A stretch of DNA of 18,548 nt from contig DASXEX010000018.1 in assembly GCA_036489905.1 (NCBI GenBank), positions 1 through 18,548 on the forward strand, given 5' to 3'. Position numbers and translations under genes: made by a program. Under the pieces are notes generated by a model. That model saw nothing but the letters and a program-made list of their open reading frames with translations. It had not been told where the DNA came from and did not search any database. Origin of the DNA: JAICLK01 sp036489905. Lineage in GTDB: Bacteria; Patescibacteriota; Saccharimonadia; Saccharimonadales; UBA4665. Shown here one piece after another: positions 1-7,007 of this stretch; position 1 is the stretch's first letter, and each line of letters starts with the position of its first letter.

Positions 1-2
1 TT

Positions 3-101
3 AGTACTGAGCAGAAAGCTTTGCTACAATCCATTTACGACAGTCTGAACCCACTTCAATTACAAGAAGCAATTCAGAGGAAACTTAAGCTATTAGAGTA
101 A
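3..101 (+). CDS. 3' end of a probable DDE transposase (partial at window edge)
   Basis: An open frame enters from the left edge and gives 32 residues ending in LNPLQLQEAIQRKLKLLE before a TAA stop. The ending (N-P-x-x-L, then a charged helix) resembles the C-terminus of integrase-core (DDE) transposases common in Patescibacteria; that is recognition from memory, not a search result. The A/T-rich segment just after the stop (about 109-133) could be the terminal inverted repeat of the insertion sequence, but its partner lies outside the window. The reading frame is clear; the family is uncertain. It could also be the C-terminus of an unrelated helical protein. Confidence 0.45.
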   Translation, partial: STEQKALLQSIYDSLNPLQLQEAIQRKLKLLE

Positions 102-132
102 ACCTTTCGGGTACTGTTTATTTTGAGCTAAT

Positions 133-287
133 ACGGTATCACTCGGCCGGGGACAAGGGATTTGTTCCAAGTTTTCTCAGACGAGCTAACTACAGATGAG
201 GATCAAGTTCACGATATCCAGGTTATCCGCCTCCTACTCGACAGAGCTGTGAGCTTGGCTGTCGATGTAAAGTGTATTGACAATTGA
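133..287 (+). pseudogene. 3' remnant of an unidentified gene next to the IS end
   Basis: A frame without a plausible start codon runs to a TGA at 285-287 and reads like real protein in its second half (DLFQVFSDELTTDEDQV, then a Leu/Val-rich helix RLLLDRAVSLAVDV). It opens just after an in-frame stop inside the presumed IS end, as expected if an insertion removed the 5' part of a gene. No family is recognised. The end of the frame overlaps the -35 box of the next gene. A chance open frame is possible, because it is only about 50 codons. Confidence 0.3.
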
Positions 288-305
288 TGTATAGTCATTT
301 ACCAT
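277..305 (+). promoter_or_regulatory. Promoter of the DUF4258 toxin-antitoxin pair
   Basis: A perfect -35 TTGACA (277-282) lies 17 bp before TACCAT (300-305, 4/6 match to the -10 consensus). Seven bases separate the -10 from the ATG at 313, so the predicted transcript starts on or beside the start codon. There is no Shine-Dalgarno sequence. CATAAT at 303-308 is an alternative -10 but would need a 20-bp spacer. Confidence 0.55.
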
Positions 306-312
306 AATACAT

Positions 313-609
313 ATGGCTTTCAGTATTAGCTTTAGCGAAGAGAAGAGCCAACTGCTGGAAGCTACGAGAGGCATTAACTTCGATGAAATCGTGGACGCTA
401 TAAAGACAGGCGGTTTGCTTGCAGATATCGTCCATCCTAGCCATCGTCGCCCTAACCAGCGAGTGTACGTCGTGGAGTTCAAGCATTATGCGTATGCAGT
501 TCCATATGTCATCAATCTGCAAAAGAAGGAAATATTCTTAAAGACTATTTATCCCAGCAGGGCACTAACGAGAATTTATATACAAGGAGGCAGTCATGAC
601 GAAGACTAA
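313..609 (+). CDS. DUF4258/BrnT-like toxin of a type II toxin-antitoxin pair
   Basis: This 98-aa basic protein has the layout of the BrnT/DUF4258 RNase-like toxins: an N-terminal 'F-x-x-E-K' segment and helix (residues 3-30), a beta strand region with paired basic residues (HRRPNQRVYVVEF), and a C-terminal strand ending KTIYPSRALTRIY, where the conserved Arg of the family is expected. Toxins of this fold act as ribosome-independent mRNA interferases; that activity is inferred here. The stop overlaps the next gene's start by 14 nt, so the two are translationally coupled. Toxin before antitoxin is the usual order in brnTA-type modules. The ATG at 313 is chosen because the promoter puts transcription start there. 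Confidence 0.65.
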   Translation: MAFSISFSEEKSQLLEATRGINFDEIVDAIKTGGLLADIVHPSHRRPNQRVYVVEFKHYAYAVPYVINLQKKEIFLKTIYPSRALTRIYIQGGSHDED

Positions 610-910
610 TGTGAACGGCCCATTGGCCGACCTCGTCTTAGACGAAGAAGAAAAGCAGCTAGAGGCGGCTCTTGAGAGCGGCGAATTTGAAGAGAGTTCA
701 GGCTTTGAGACTACTAAAAAAATGCTTGAAGAGGCAGCGCGACAATACCGACAGCTACATACATCAAAGCCAGTTACATTACGAATCAATCAGTTAGACT
801 TAATTAAGATTAAGGCCAAAGCAAAGCGTAACAATATCCCTTACCAGACGCTCTTGGGGGCCGTATTGCATGACTTTGCCGAAGATAAAAAAGGATTGAG
901 CATAAAATAA
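596..910 (+). CDS. CopG/ribbon-helix-helix antitoxin, partner of the upstream toxin
   Basis: This 104-aa protein is acidic in its first half (EEEKQLEAALESGEFEE), which probably wraps the toxin, and ends in a ribbon-helix-helix DNA-binding segment: a beta strand VTLRIN, then helices around DLIKIKAKAKRN and PYQTLLGAVLHDFAE. This matches antitoxins of the PF12441 type (CopG antitoxin of type II systems). It is expected to neutralise the upstream toxin and autorepress the shared promoter. A near-perfect Shine-Dalgarno AAGGAGG (584-590) sits 5 nt before the ATG, in contrast with the leaderless first gene, so antitoxin translation is independently strong. Confidence 0.7.
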   Translation: MTKTNVNGPLADLVLDEEEKQLEAALESGEFEESSGFETTKKMLEEAARQYRQLHTSKPVTLRINQLDLIKIKAKAKRNNIPYQTLLGAVLHDFAEDKKGLSIK

Positions 911-1069
911 TAATCCCTGTCTATTAGGGCTAGTGTCACTTGCCAAGCCAAAACCCTCCACACGATTAGGAAGATTGTATATTCTTGTCATGGTTCTAAC
1001 TGGCTGGGGAGATGGGGCTCGAATTGTTAATCGGGATAGGCGGATCCACCGGGATGGTGCTAGAATGAA

Positions 1070-1096
1070 ACTACAGTGAGAGTAATTCACTGTAGT
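1070..1096. repeat. Perfect 10-bp inverted repeat abutting the ATPase promoter
   Basis: ACTACAGTGA (1070-1079) and TCACTGTAGT (1087-1096) are exact reverse complements around a 7-bp spacer. The -35 hexamer of the downstream gene begins at 1098, so a protein bound here would touch RNA polymerase. No U-tract follows, which argues against an intrinsic terminator. It could be an operator or a decayed terminator of the toxin-antitoxin unit. Confidence 0.6.
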
Positions 1097-1097
1097 A

Positions 1098-1126
1098 TTG
1101 ACAATATGGTGAGTGTTATATATACT
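1098..1126 (+). promoter_or_regulatory. Consensus promoter of the AAA+ ATPase gene
   Basis: TTGACA (1098-1103), a 17-bp spacer and TATACT (1121-1126) form a near-consensus vegetative promoter. The ATG at 1134 begins 7 nt after the -10, so transcription should start at or next to it. This decides the start codon: the upstream GTG at 1113 would lie upstream of the -10 and cannot be in this transcript. Confidence 0.75.
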
Positions 1127-1133
1127 TATGGTT

Positions 1134-2273
1134 ATGCGAATCAAGCGATACTTAAATATAGCTGACGAGCTACATCCTGCTAAGACTCTCGTGGTGTTTG
1201 GGCCACGCCGTGTTGGCAAAACGACATTATTGGATAGCTTTGTAGGTAGCACGAAAGAAAGAGTCGCTGTATATAGGGGTGACGAGTTGAGTGTGCAACA
1301 TGCTTTCGAGATTGCTGATAGTGCTCTCCTAAAGCCTGCCATAGGATCCGCTTCGATACTCGCAATTGATGAGGCACAGGCAATACCAAACATTGGGCAA
1401 GCACTGAAGATAATTAACGATGCCATGCCAGATGTCGCTGTAGTTGTTACTGGTTCGTCGTCATTTGAGCTTGCTGGGCAGGTTGGTGAGCCTTTGACTG
1501 GGCGCAAGACAACTCGATATCTTTTTCCATTATCATTGACTGAGCTCTTAGCCAACGAGGTAACACCCCAACAAACGTTCCAACAGAGGCTCTCCTCATA
1601 CCTTATATATGGCATGTACCCGAACGCAATTACCGCAACAGATGATCAAGAGCGTATTGAGTTCTTACGTGACCTCGTAGATTCCTATCTATTACGCGAT
1701 ATATTGACGTATCAAGAGGTTAAAGGTTCTCGACTACTGCTACAGCTACTTGTTCTCCTGGCGCACCAAATTGGCAACGAAGTGTCACACCAGGAGCTTG
1801 GGTCGGCTCTAGGCATTGATAAAAATACTGTTGCTCGGTACCTTGACCTTCTTGAAAAGTCCTACATTATTTTCCGGCTAGGTGGCTTTAGCCGAAATCT
1901 CAGAAGTGAGGTAACGAGAACGGCGAAGTATTATTTTTATGATGTCGGTGTTCGTAACGCTGTAATCAATAATTTTAATCCACTCGAGATACGAAATGAT
2001 GTAGGTGGCCTTTGGGAGAATTTTATGATCGTCGAGCGGCTCAAGGTGCGAACCTATTCCAAGATCTATGCCAACCAATATTTCTGGCGTACATGGAAAC
2101 AGAATGAAATTGATCTTATAGAAGAGCGAGACGGCAAACTATTCGGCTATGAGTTCAAGTGGAAGGATAAAGTGCTATCCCCTCCAAAGGAGTGGGTTGA
2201 GACGTATGGTAGCGAGGCCCAATGGCAGATTGTACGTTGCGACAATGCCTTGGAGTTTTTGGATATAGTCTAG
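1134..2273 (+). CDS. AAA+ ATPase with DUF4143 C-terminal domain
   Basis: This 379-aa protein belongs to the AAA_14/DUF4143 family. Walker A is GPRRVGKTT (about residues 23-31), Walker B is ILAIDEAQ, and a VVTGSSS sensor strand follows. After the ATPase core comes a winged-helix part (GSALGIDKNTVARYLDLLEKSYII) and then the DUF4143 segment, with a PD-(D/E)xK-like signature: NEIDLIEE followed by the E-x-K in GYEFKWKD. Family roles are poorly known; these proteins are frequent in mobile and defence regions. The gene stands alone on its own promoter between a toxin-antitoxin pair and a repeat-bounded block. The ATG at 1134 is preferred over GTG 1113 and ATG 1128 because of the promoter position. 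It looks intact. Confidence 0.85.
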   Translation: MRIKRYLNIADELHPAKTLVVFGPRRVGKTTLLDSFVGSTKERVAVYRGDELSVQHAFEIADSALLKPAIGSASILAIDEAQAIPNIGQALKIINDAMPDVAVVVTGSSSFELAGQVGEPLTGRKTTRYLFPLSLTELLANEVTPQQTFQQRLSSYLIYGMYPNAITATDDQERIEFLRDLVDSYLLRDILTYQEVKGSRLLLQLLVLLAHQIGNEVSHQELGSALGIDKNTVARYLDLLEKSYIIFRLGGFSRNLRSEVTRTAKYYFYDVGVRNAVINNFNPLEIRNDVGGLWENFMIVERLKVRTYSKIYANQYFWRTWKQNEIDLIEERDGKLFGYEFKWKDKVLSPPKEWVETYGSEAQWQIVRCDNALEFLDIV

Positions 2274-2381
2274 GTCTGTTCTGGTGTACCTTTGGCTGGA
2301 GAGAAGGGGTGCCAACCTCCCCAAGATGAACTGGTCCAGAACGGTGAAGACGTAGCGCGCGATACTACCCGAGGCGGTTAT

Positions 2382-2701
2382 AAGCTATTTTCGAGCCCGG
2401 CGGATAAGGCTATCGCCCCGCCGCCATTCCGTGCAGTGGTCTCACCAGGCTTCCCCAGATCAACTTACACCGTCAAGCAAATGAAACGACCTTGCCTATC
2501 ATCACACCCCCGCTGCAGTAGTGCGCGATTCGAACGTGCAAAACCAATCCGTGGGTTTTGGGAGTGCACCGCTAAAGCAGTATTGCTACCCCGCATGGCC
2601 GCCTTTGATTATTACGCGGTCATCCGTACTCTCACGAGCGCTTTGCTGGCCTTAGTCCTGCGTTGCAACTTATTAGGCGACGCCGGGCTCGAAAATAGCT
2701 T
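2382..2701. repeat. 320-bp block bounded by a perfect 21-bp inverted repeat
   Basis: Positions 2382-2402 (starting AAGCTATTTTCG, ending CCCGGCG) are the exact reverse complement of 2681-2701. The similarity continues outward with one indel (GGTTATAAG against GGTTGAAG on the opposite strand), giving about 26 bp in all. The 278-bp interior contains a nested hairpin (AAAACC/GGTTTT inside GTGC/GCAC, about 2533-2570) and no clear ORF. It could be a MITE-type non-autonomous element, an invertible segment, or a structured RNA with a long closing helix. No obvious target-site duplication was found. Confidence 0.7.
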
Positions 2702-2727
2702 CAACCAAATTGGTAAGGCTTGATATT

Positions 2728-2751
2728 AAAAATCCCCGGCCAGGCCGGGGA
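2728..2751 (-). terminator. Intrinsic terminator of the small leaderless unit
   Basis: On the minus strand a GC-rich stem (7 bp TCCCCGG/CCGGGGA, 5-nt loop, 2751-2733) is followed directly by TTTTT (2732-2728). It lies 25 nt after the stop codon of the 17-codon ORF, and would also stop any read-through from fic. Confidence 0.8.
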
Positions 2752-2775
2752 AGTTACATGGCTTGGGCTGCAAGA

Positions 2776-2829
2776 CTACGAAGCTTCCTCCGGCTGAGAA
2801 CTATTCGACTGGCAGATTTTTAGAATCAT
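2776..2829 (-). CDS. Predicted leaderless 17-aa peptide or small RNA
   Basis: ATG at 2829 opens a 17-codon ORF (MILKICQSNSSQPEEAS) ending in TAG at 2778-2776. It sits exactly 7 nt after a perfect TATAAT, the spacing seen before other first genes in this window, and is followed by an intrinsic terminator, so a transcript of about 100 nt is predicted. Promoter, ORF and terminator together look like a dedicated gene. Whether the product is the peptide or the RNA itself cannot be told. No similarity to SRP RNA, tmRNA or 6S RNA was recognised. The peptide has no evident membrane segment. Confidence 0.4.
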   Translation of the reverse strand: MILKICQSNSSQPEEAS

Positions 2830-2836
2830 GATAAGC

Positions 2837-2864
2837 ATTATAGAGAGTTCGATACCAGCGTCAA
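2837..2864 (-). promoter_or_regulatory. Consensus promoter of the small leaderless unit
   Basis: On the minus strand TTGACG (2864-2859, 5/6), a 16-bp spacer and TATAAT (2842-2837, 6/6) make one of the best promoters in the window. The predicted start is about 2830, at the ATG of the 17-codon ORF. Confidence 0.75.
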
Positions 2865-3039
2865 GTATAAACTTGCGGTAAGGTTGGGAGCGTATCGTTA
2901 TGGACGGTTGGGTTGGAGGCTACACCCGCATAGCCATAGGGGTGGCGATTCCCGAGCATTATTCTAAGCACCAGTCATACGCGTCAGCCGCTCACCGGGA
3001 TGCTTGGGAGAGATGACTTGCAGAACACCTGCATCGTTA

Positions 3040-4026
3040 TCATGATAATTCTGCACGCAATATCTTTGACAGTGGCTCGATGCTGTTAAATTCATAGAGC
3101 GCAAGGTAAGCTAGAGCGAGTTCTCGTGCACTCACTTTTCGCAAGCTAAAACCTTTACCTAGCATACTAATCAATACAGCATTGGCTAGCATGCGGCCGG
3201 TGCGCTTATTTCCATCCTCAAAGATTTGAAGATAGGGTATCAGACTAAGCGCCAGCAGGCTTTTGGTGAATGGATCGGTAGGTCGGCCGACAATGCCCAG
3301 TATCCGATTGGCGTTTTCGCGGAGCTGGTGCGGGTTGGCCAGAGGAACATAGTTGCTCGCGCTAACTCTAACGAGCTTTTTCCTGACGCCTTTGGCAATT
3401 CCTAAGTTATCGCCGATGATTTTATGCAGCTCTTCAACGGTTGCGAACGTGATTTGATCCGTAAACAATTCCGGATGCTCGACAATAAATCCGATAGCGT
3501 TCTTGTGATTCAGAATCATCTGTGTTTCGAACGCCGTTCTATTTTTTGCTTTAATGCCCTCAGTGATAAGCAGCTGCGTATCAAGGAGGGTGTAGGTGTT
3601 GCCTTCAAGTGCCGAAGACTTCCATGACAGCTCTACGGTCAAGTATGCTAGCCCTTTCGCGGACATTTTTGAGTGCTTGATTTTGGGCGTTGCAGCGCTG
3701 CGGCTAATGGTTTGCCTGAGTTTTTCGGGGGATGTTTGGGCAAGCCAGTCAATAAGCCCGTGGTTGAATCGGCTCTCAGGCCGGTTCTCATCCTCGAGTA
3801 GCTTGCCCGGTACGTTAGCGGTAAGCAACACTTCATAGTTAATGGAGTACATCGGGTTGTTAACCGGCCCCCTTCTGTCTACTAGCCAGAGCTCCGTGAG
3901 GCGGCCCAGAGCACGCTGAATGGATCGTATATCTATTTCGGGCGTATGCTTATTAACTTCAGCTGCCGATACAGCGCCCCTTAATAAATAGAGGAGCACA
4001 TACGAACTGTTTTTGTTCAATTGCAT
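3040..4026 (-). CDS. Fic family protein with winged-helix N-terminus and His-to-Gln active site
   Basis: This 328-aa protein has an N-terminal winged helix (residues about 5-65), then a Fic core. The inhibitory-helix motif [S/T]xxxE[G/N] is intact as SSALEGN (Ser137, Glu141, Gly142), so the inhibitor is in cis. The Fic motif reads QIFEDGNKRTGR (residues 267-278). All anion-hole and magnesium positions (F, D, GNKR, R) are kept, but the position of the catalytic His is Gln267, codon CAA. Fic enzymes normally AMPylate Ser, Thr or Tyr of a target. Without His this one may be inactive, slower, or may use another chemistry; Q-variants may form their own subfamily. The gene has its own predicted promoter. 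ATG 4026 is supported by the -10 box 6 nt upstream. Confidence 0.85.
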   Translation of the reverse strand: MQLNKNSSYVLLYLLRGAVSAAEVNKHTPEIDIRSIQRALGRLTELWLVDRRGPVNNPMYSINYEVLLTANVPGKLLEDENRPESRFNHGLIDWLAQTSPEKLRQTISRSAATPKIKHSKMSAKGLAYLTVELSWKSSALEGNTYTLLDTQLLITEGIKAKNRTAFETQMILNHKNAIGFIVEHPELFTDQITFATVEELHKIIGDNLGIAKGVRKKLVRVSASNYVPLANPHQLRENANRILGIVGRPTDPFTKSLLALSLIPYLQIFEDGNKRTGRMLANAVLISMLGKGFSLRKVSARELALAYLALYEFNSIEPLSKILRAELS

Positions 4027-4075
4027 ACGACAATTTTAGCATAAAAACAAAAAGTAAAGGACGATATTGTCGCAT
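4025..4075. promoter_or_regulatory. Candidate paired operator flanking the fic promoter
   Basis: ATACGACAAT (4025-4034) and ATTGTCGCAT (4066-4075) are inverted copies matching at 9 of 10 positions, with centres 41 bp apart (about four helical turns). The first overlaps the start codon and -10 of fic; the second lies just upstream of the -35 region. The winged-helix N-terminus of the Fic protein is an obvious candidate to bind them. That link is inference. Confidence 0.45.
4033..4041 (-). promoter_or_regulatory. Extended -10 promoter of fic
   Basis: On the minus strand TGC-TAAAAT (4041-4033) gives an extended -10 with a 5/6 hexamer, ending 6 nt before the fic ATG. A good -35 is not visible, as is normal for extended -10 promoters. 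A leaderless fic mRNA is predicted. Confidence 0.5.
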
Positions 4076-4298
4076 GAGGAGCTATACTCCCTCTGCGCTT
4101 CAAACGAAAAATGTTCGAAAATGAGACTTAAATTCTACACGGCTGGCTCGAGCAGATACCGGAGACTTTTCTACCTGCCGTAAGGAAATATTTGCGAATC
4201 TGATGGCAAAGTTTTGATAGATAGGGTTGCGCCGGTTAACGCGCATAGGCTACCATACGATAATATTGCCGAAAGCGGTGGGCTAGAGGAGAAATACT

Positions 4299-7007
4299 GT
4301 GCCGACCAACTTTCCGACCCCAAAACAAATGCAGGAATTCGAGCATGCGATCGGCACCTTTTTCTCCATGTTGCCGCGGGTCGCTTTGGTTACCGCCTTG
4401 GCCGTGTGCGGCGCCATACTGCTCGTGGCGTTCGTGGTTCTCGCCGTGCGGCTCCTGAACATGTGCCATCTGCTCAGGCAAGAGGCGGCGTTTTTAGAGT
4501 TGACCCCGCCTGCAAATAGCGACAAGGCATCCTTGGCTAACGATCAATTATTCGCCGTATTACACGGCCTGGAAGAAACGCGGCAGGCACTCGACAAAGC
4601 GCTTGGGCGAAGCGCAGTTTTTACGCCGGAAGTTGCTTCGACGTATGAGGGCGGCATCCGCTATCTTATCCGTGTGCCAAAGAAAGACAAGCACGCTTTT
4701 GAGAAACATGCGGCTTCTTATCTGCCCGATGCAAAACTTAAGGAGGTTGAAGACTATTTGCCGGACGAAAGCTCGCTCCGTGAGGCGCGCGTGCTATCGT
4801 TCAGGTTAACCGGTCATTTTGCATATCCGCTGAAACAGTATGATGTACTTACTAAAATCGACCCGGATACATACCTAACCGGCGCCCTTGCGAACCTTAC
4901 CCCAGGCGAGCTGGTTGCCATACAGCACGTGCTGTCGCCGGCTAAAATCCGACACGCCCACAAATTAGGCCATAAGGTGTTGCACAACGAGGCGCACGTG
5001 AGCGACTTGGGCAAACAGCGGCGGGTTTTTAGTATCAGGCCGGTGCTGAACGGCATCAACGAGGTGTTGTTTGCCGTCACTGACGGAATCGGTGAAATGA
5101 CGAGCGGGCCGTCGCAGCATTCCTCGCAGCTGCATCGCGGCAACGCGCAGAACCAGCAGCAAGCGGCCATGAAGCTGCAGCCGGCGCGCACGCTCAGCCG
5201 TATTGAGCAGGATCTAGCCGAGTCTGTCTACGATAAGCTGGGCCAGCAGCTATTCCGCGTTAGCATTAGGGTCGTTGTAGTGACTAAAAATCGGCAACGT
5301 TCAGCTGCGATTGCCAACGACATCCGCCAATCTTTTCTCTCGTTCCAAGTACCGAGATACCAGTCTCTACGGGCAAGGAGTAATTTCCCGTACAAACTGA
5401 AAGGCGTGCTCCGCGCATATCAGCTGAAGCACCGGTTGCCAGCTTTGTTCAATAGGAACGCCTGCATATTATCGGCAAGTGAAGTGGCCGGGTTGTACCA
5501 CTTTCCGCATGCAACAGCGGCCCGCACGGATAACGTCATCAAATCGATGAGCAAGACGCTCGCCGCGCCGGTGGCGCTTAAAAACGGCACGAAGCTTGAC
5601 GTCGTGCTTGGGCGGAATTACCACCACGGCGTAACCACGGACATCGGCCTGACTGCCGAGGAGCGCGAACGCCACGTCTTTATCGTGGGCGGCACGGGCA
5701 ACGGTAAGACGACCCTGATGAAGTACGCCATCGTGCAGGATATCCAAAGCGGCAAGGGCGTGGCAGTAATTGACCCGCACGGCGATCTGGCCCAGGAACT
5801 TTTGGCGTACATACCCAGGGAACGCGTTAACGACGTGATCTATTTCAACCCGTCGGATTTAGGATATCCCATCGGCCTCAATCTGCTTGAAGTGCCCGAA
5901 GGCTTAACCGGCGACGAACTGCTTGATGCTAAGGATTTTATTGCCGAGACGGTGGTGTCTATCATGCGCAAGACGTTCTCTGATAACGGCACGGGCGGCC
6001 ATCGCATCGAGTACGTGCTACGCAACACCGTGCTTACTGCCTTGACAGTCAAGGATGCAACGCTCTTTACCGTCTACGACTTGCTTACCAACAGCACCTT
6101 CCGCAAGCCGATCGTCGACAAACTGGAACAGCAATGGCTCAAGAACTTCTGGCGAAACGAATTTTCTAGAGCCGGCGATTACCAACAGGTGAAAATGATG
6201 AGCGGCGTGACGTCAAAGATCGGGCGCTACCATGCGTCCGTGTCCGCGGAACGCATCTTGAGTCAGCCGAAGTCTACCATCAACTTTGACGAAATACTTG
6301 ACGGTAAAATACTGATCTGCAACTTGGCAAAAGGACTAGTCGGCGAGGATACTTCGGAAGTGCTCGGTATCTCAATCCTTGCCAAGTTGCAGCTAGCCTC
6401 GTTCAGACGGATTAAGCAGCAGCGCACCGAGCGGCGGCCGTTCTATGCGTACGTTGACGAGTTTCAGAATTTCGCTACGGTATCGTTCGTGGAGATGCTT
6501 TCTGAAGCCAGAAAGTACAAGCTGTTCTTGACCATGGCCGAGCAAACGACTTCGCAACAAAGCGACCAGAAGATGGTTAACACTATTCTGACGAACGCCG
6601 GCACGATCATCGGTTTTAAGTCCAACAGTCTGGCTGATGAAAAGCAGCTATTACACCTGTTCAACGGCCGGGTCGATCCTGGCGAGATTGCCAATTTGTC
6701 GGCCTACCATTTCTACGCCAAGCTATCTGGCGGGCTTGAACCGCTAGAACCGGTTTCCGGTACGACCATAGTCCTCGATGGGGCGGGCAGCGAGGGTATA
6801 GCCGAGGCAGTCGTGGCGGCGTCGCGGGCAAATTATGCCAAAAAGTGGGTCGCCAAGAGATTATCGACAGGGGATGGTAGCGGTAGCGGCGGTGCGGTGA
6901 AAAACGCGGGCCTTGGGCAGGCCAAGGATGACGCTGACGAGGGGTCCGAACTTCCAGCGGGCAGCGAAAAAGTGCCCGAGAAGCAGTTAATACGCCTTGC
7001 AAAATAA
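4299..7007 (+). CDS. VirD4/TraD-like conjugative coupling ATPase
   Basis: This 902-aa protein has a transmembrane segment near the N-terminus (residues about 26-51), a long central region without clear motifs (about 90-440), and a FtsK/HerA-type ATPase domain with Walker A GGTGNGKTT (about 464-472) followed by VAVIDPHGDLAQ and a second acidic motif YAYVDEFQNFA (about 717-727). The C-terminus (about 855-890) is Gly/Ser-rich and charged. It resembles the 'type IV secretion DNA-transfer' ATPases of Patescibacteria that pump DNA at the membrane during conjugation. The start is GTG with AGGAG (4287-4291) 7 nt upstream. The convergent Replic_Relax gene supports a mobile-element role. A motor for DNA uptake or packaging is an alternative. 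Confidence 0.85.
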   Translation: MPTNFPTPKQMQEFEHAIGTFFSMLPRVALVTALAVCGAILLVAFVVLAVRLLNMCHLLRQEAAFLELTPPANSDKASLANDQLFAVLHGLEETRQALDKALGRSAVFTPEVASTYEGGIRYLIRVPKKDKHAFEKHAASYLPDAKLKEVEDYLPDESSLREARVLSFRLTGHFAYPLKQYDVLTKIDPDTYLTGALANLTPGELVAIQHVLSPAKIRHAHKLGHKVLHNEAHVSDLGKQRRVFSIRPVLNGINEVLFAVTDGIGEMTSGPSQHSSQLHRGNAQNQQQAAMKLQPARTLSRIEQDLAESVYDKLGQQLFRVSIRVVVVTKNRQRSAAIANDIRQSFLSFQVPRYQSLRARSNFPYKLKGVLRAYQLKHRLPALFNRNACILSASEVAGLYHFPHATAARTDNVIKSMSKTLAAPVALKNGTKLDVVLGRNYHHGVTTDIGLTAEERERHVFIVGGTGNGKTTLMKYAIVQDIQSGKGVAVIDPHGDLAQELLAYIPRERVNDVIYFNPSDLGYPIGLNLLEVPEGLTGDELLDAKDFIAETVVSIMRKTFSDNGTGGHRIEYVLRNTVLTALTVKDATLFTVYDLLTNSTFRKPIVDKLEQQWLKNFWRNEFSRAGDYQQVKMMSGVTSKIGRYHASVSAERILSQPKSTINFDEILDGKILICNLAKGLVGEDTSEVLGISILAKLQLASFRRIKQQRTERRPFYAYVDEFQNFATVSFVEMLSEARKYKLFLTMAEQTTSQQSDQKMVNTILTNAGTIIGFKSNSLADEKQLLHLFNGRVDPGEIANLSAYHFYAKLSGGLEPLEPVSGTTIVLDGAGSEGIAEAVVAASRANYAKKWVAKRLSTGDGSGSGGAVKNAGLGQAKDDADEGSELPAGSEKVPEKQLIRLAK

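Larger units (their letters stand above)
2274..3039. other. Long gene-poor region between the ATPase and fic genes
   Basis: No convincing large gene lies in these 766 bases. Visible contents are a 7-bp inverted pair GTTCTGG/CCAGAAC (2278-2284, 2335-2341), the 21-bp inverted repeats at 2382-2402 and 2681-2701, and a minus-strand unit with promoter, 17-codon ORF and terminator (2728-2864). A 143-codon plus-strand frame (2292-2723) has no start signal and spans both repeats, so it is not annotated. Positions 2865-3039 show nothing recognisable. Confidence 0.6.

Noticed and set aside
800..1615. 271-codon minus-strand frame
   Set aside because: It lies antisense to the antitoxin end and to the AAA+ ATPase gene with clear Walker motifs, and contains no recognisable domain.
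2515..2595. Possible tRNA on the minus strand, from a GTTCGAATC T-loop-like sequence
   Set aside because: The T-stem has an A-C mismatch, the acceptor arm has two mismatches, the anticodon hairpin would have an 8-nt loop, and there is no CCA or normal D-arm.
2292..2723. 143-codon plus-strand frame after the ATPase gene
   Set aside because: It has no ribosome-binding site or promoter, its composition is unlike its neighbours, and it reads through both arms of the 21-bp inverted repeat. No protein family is recognisable.
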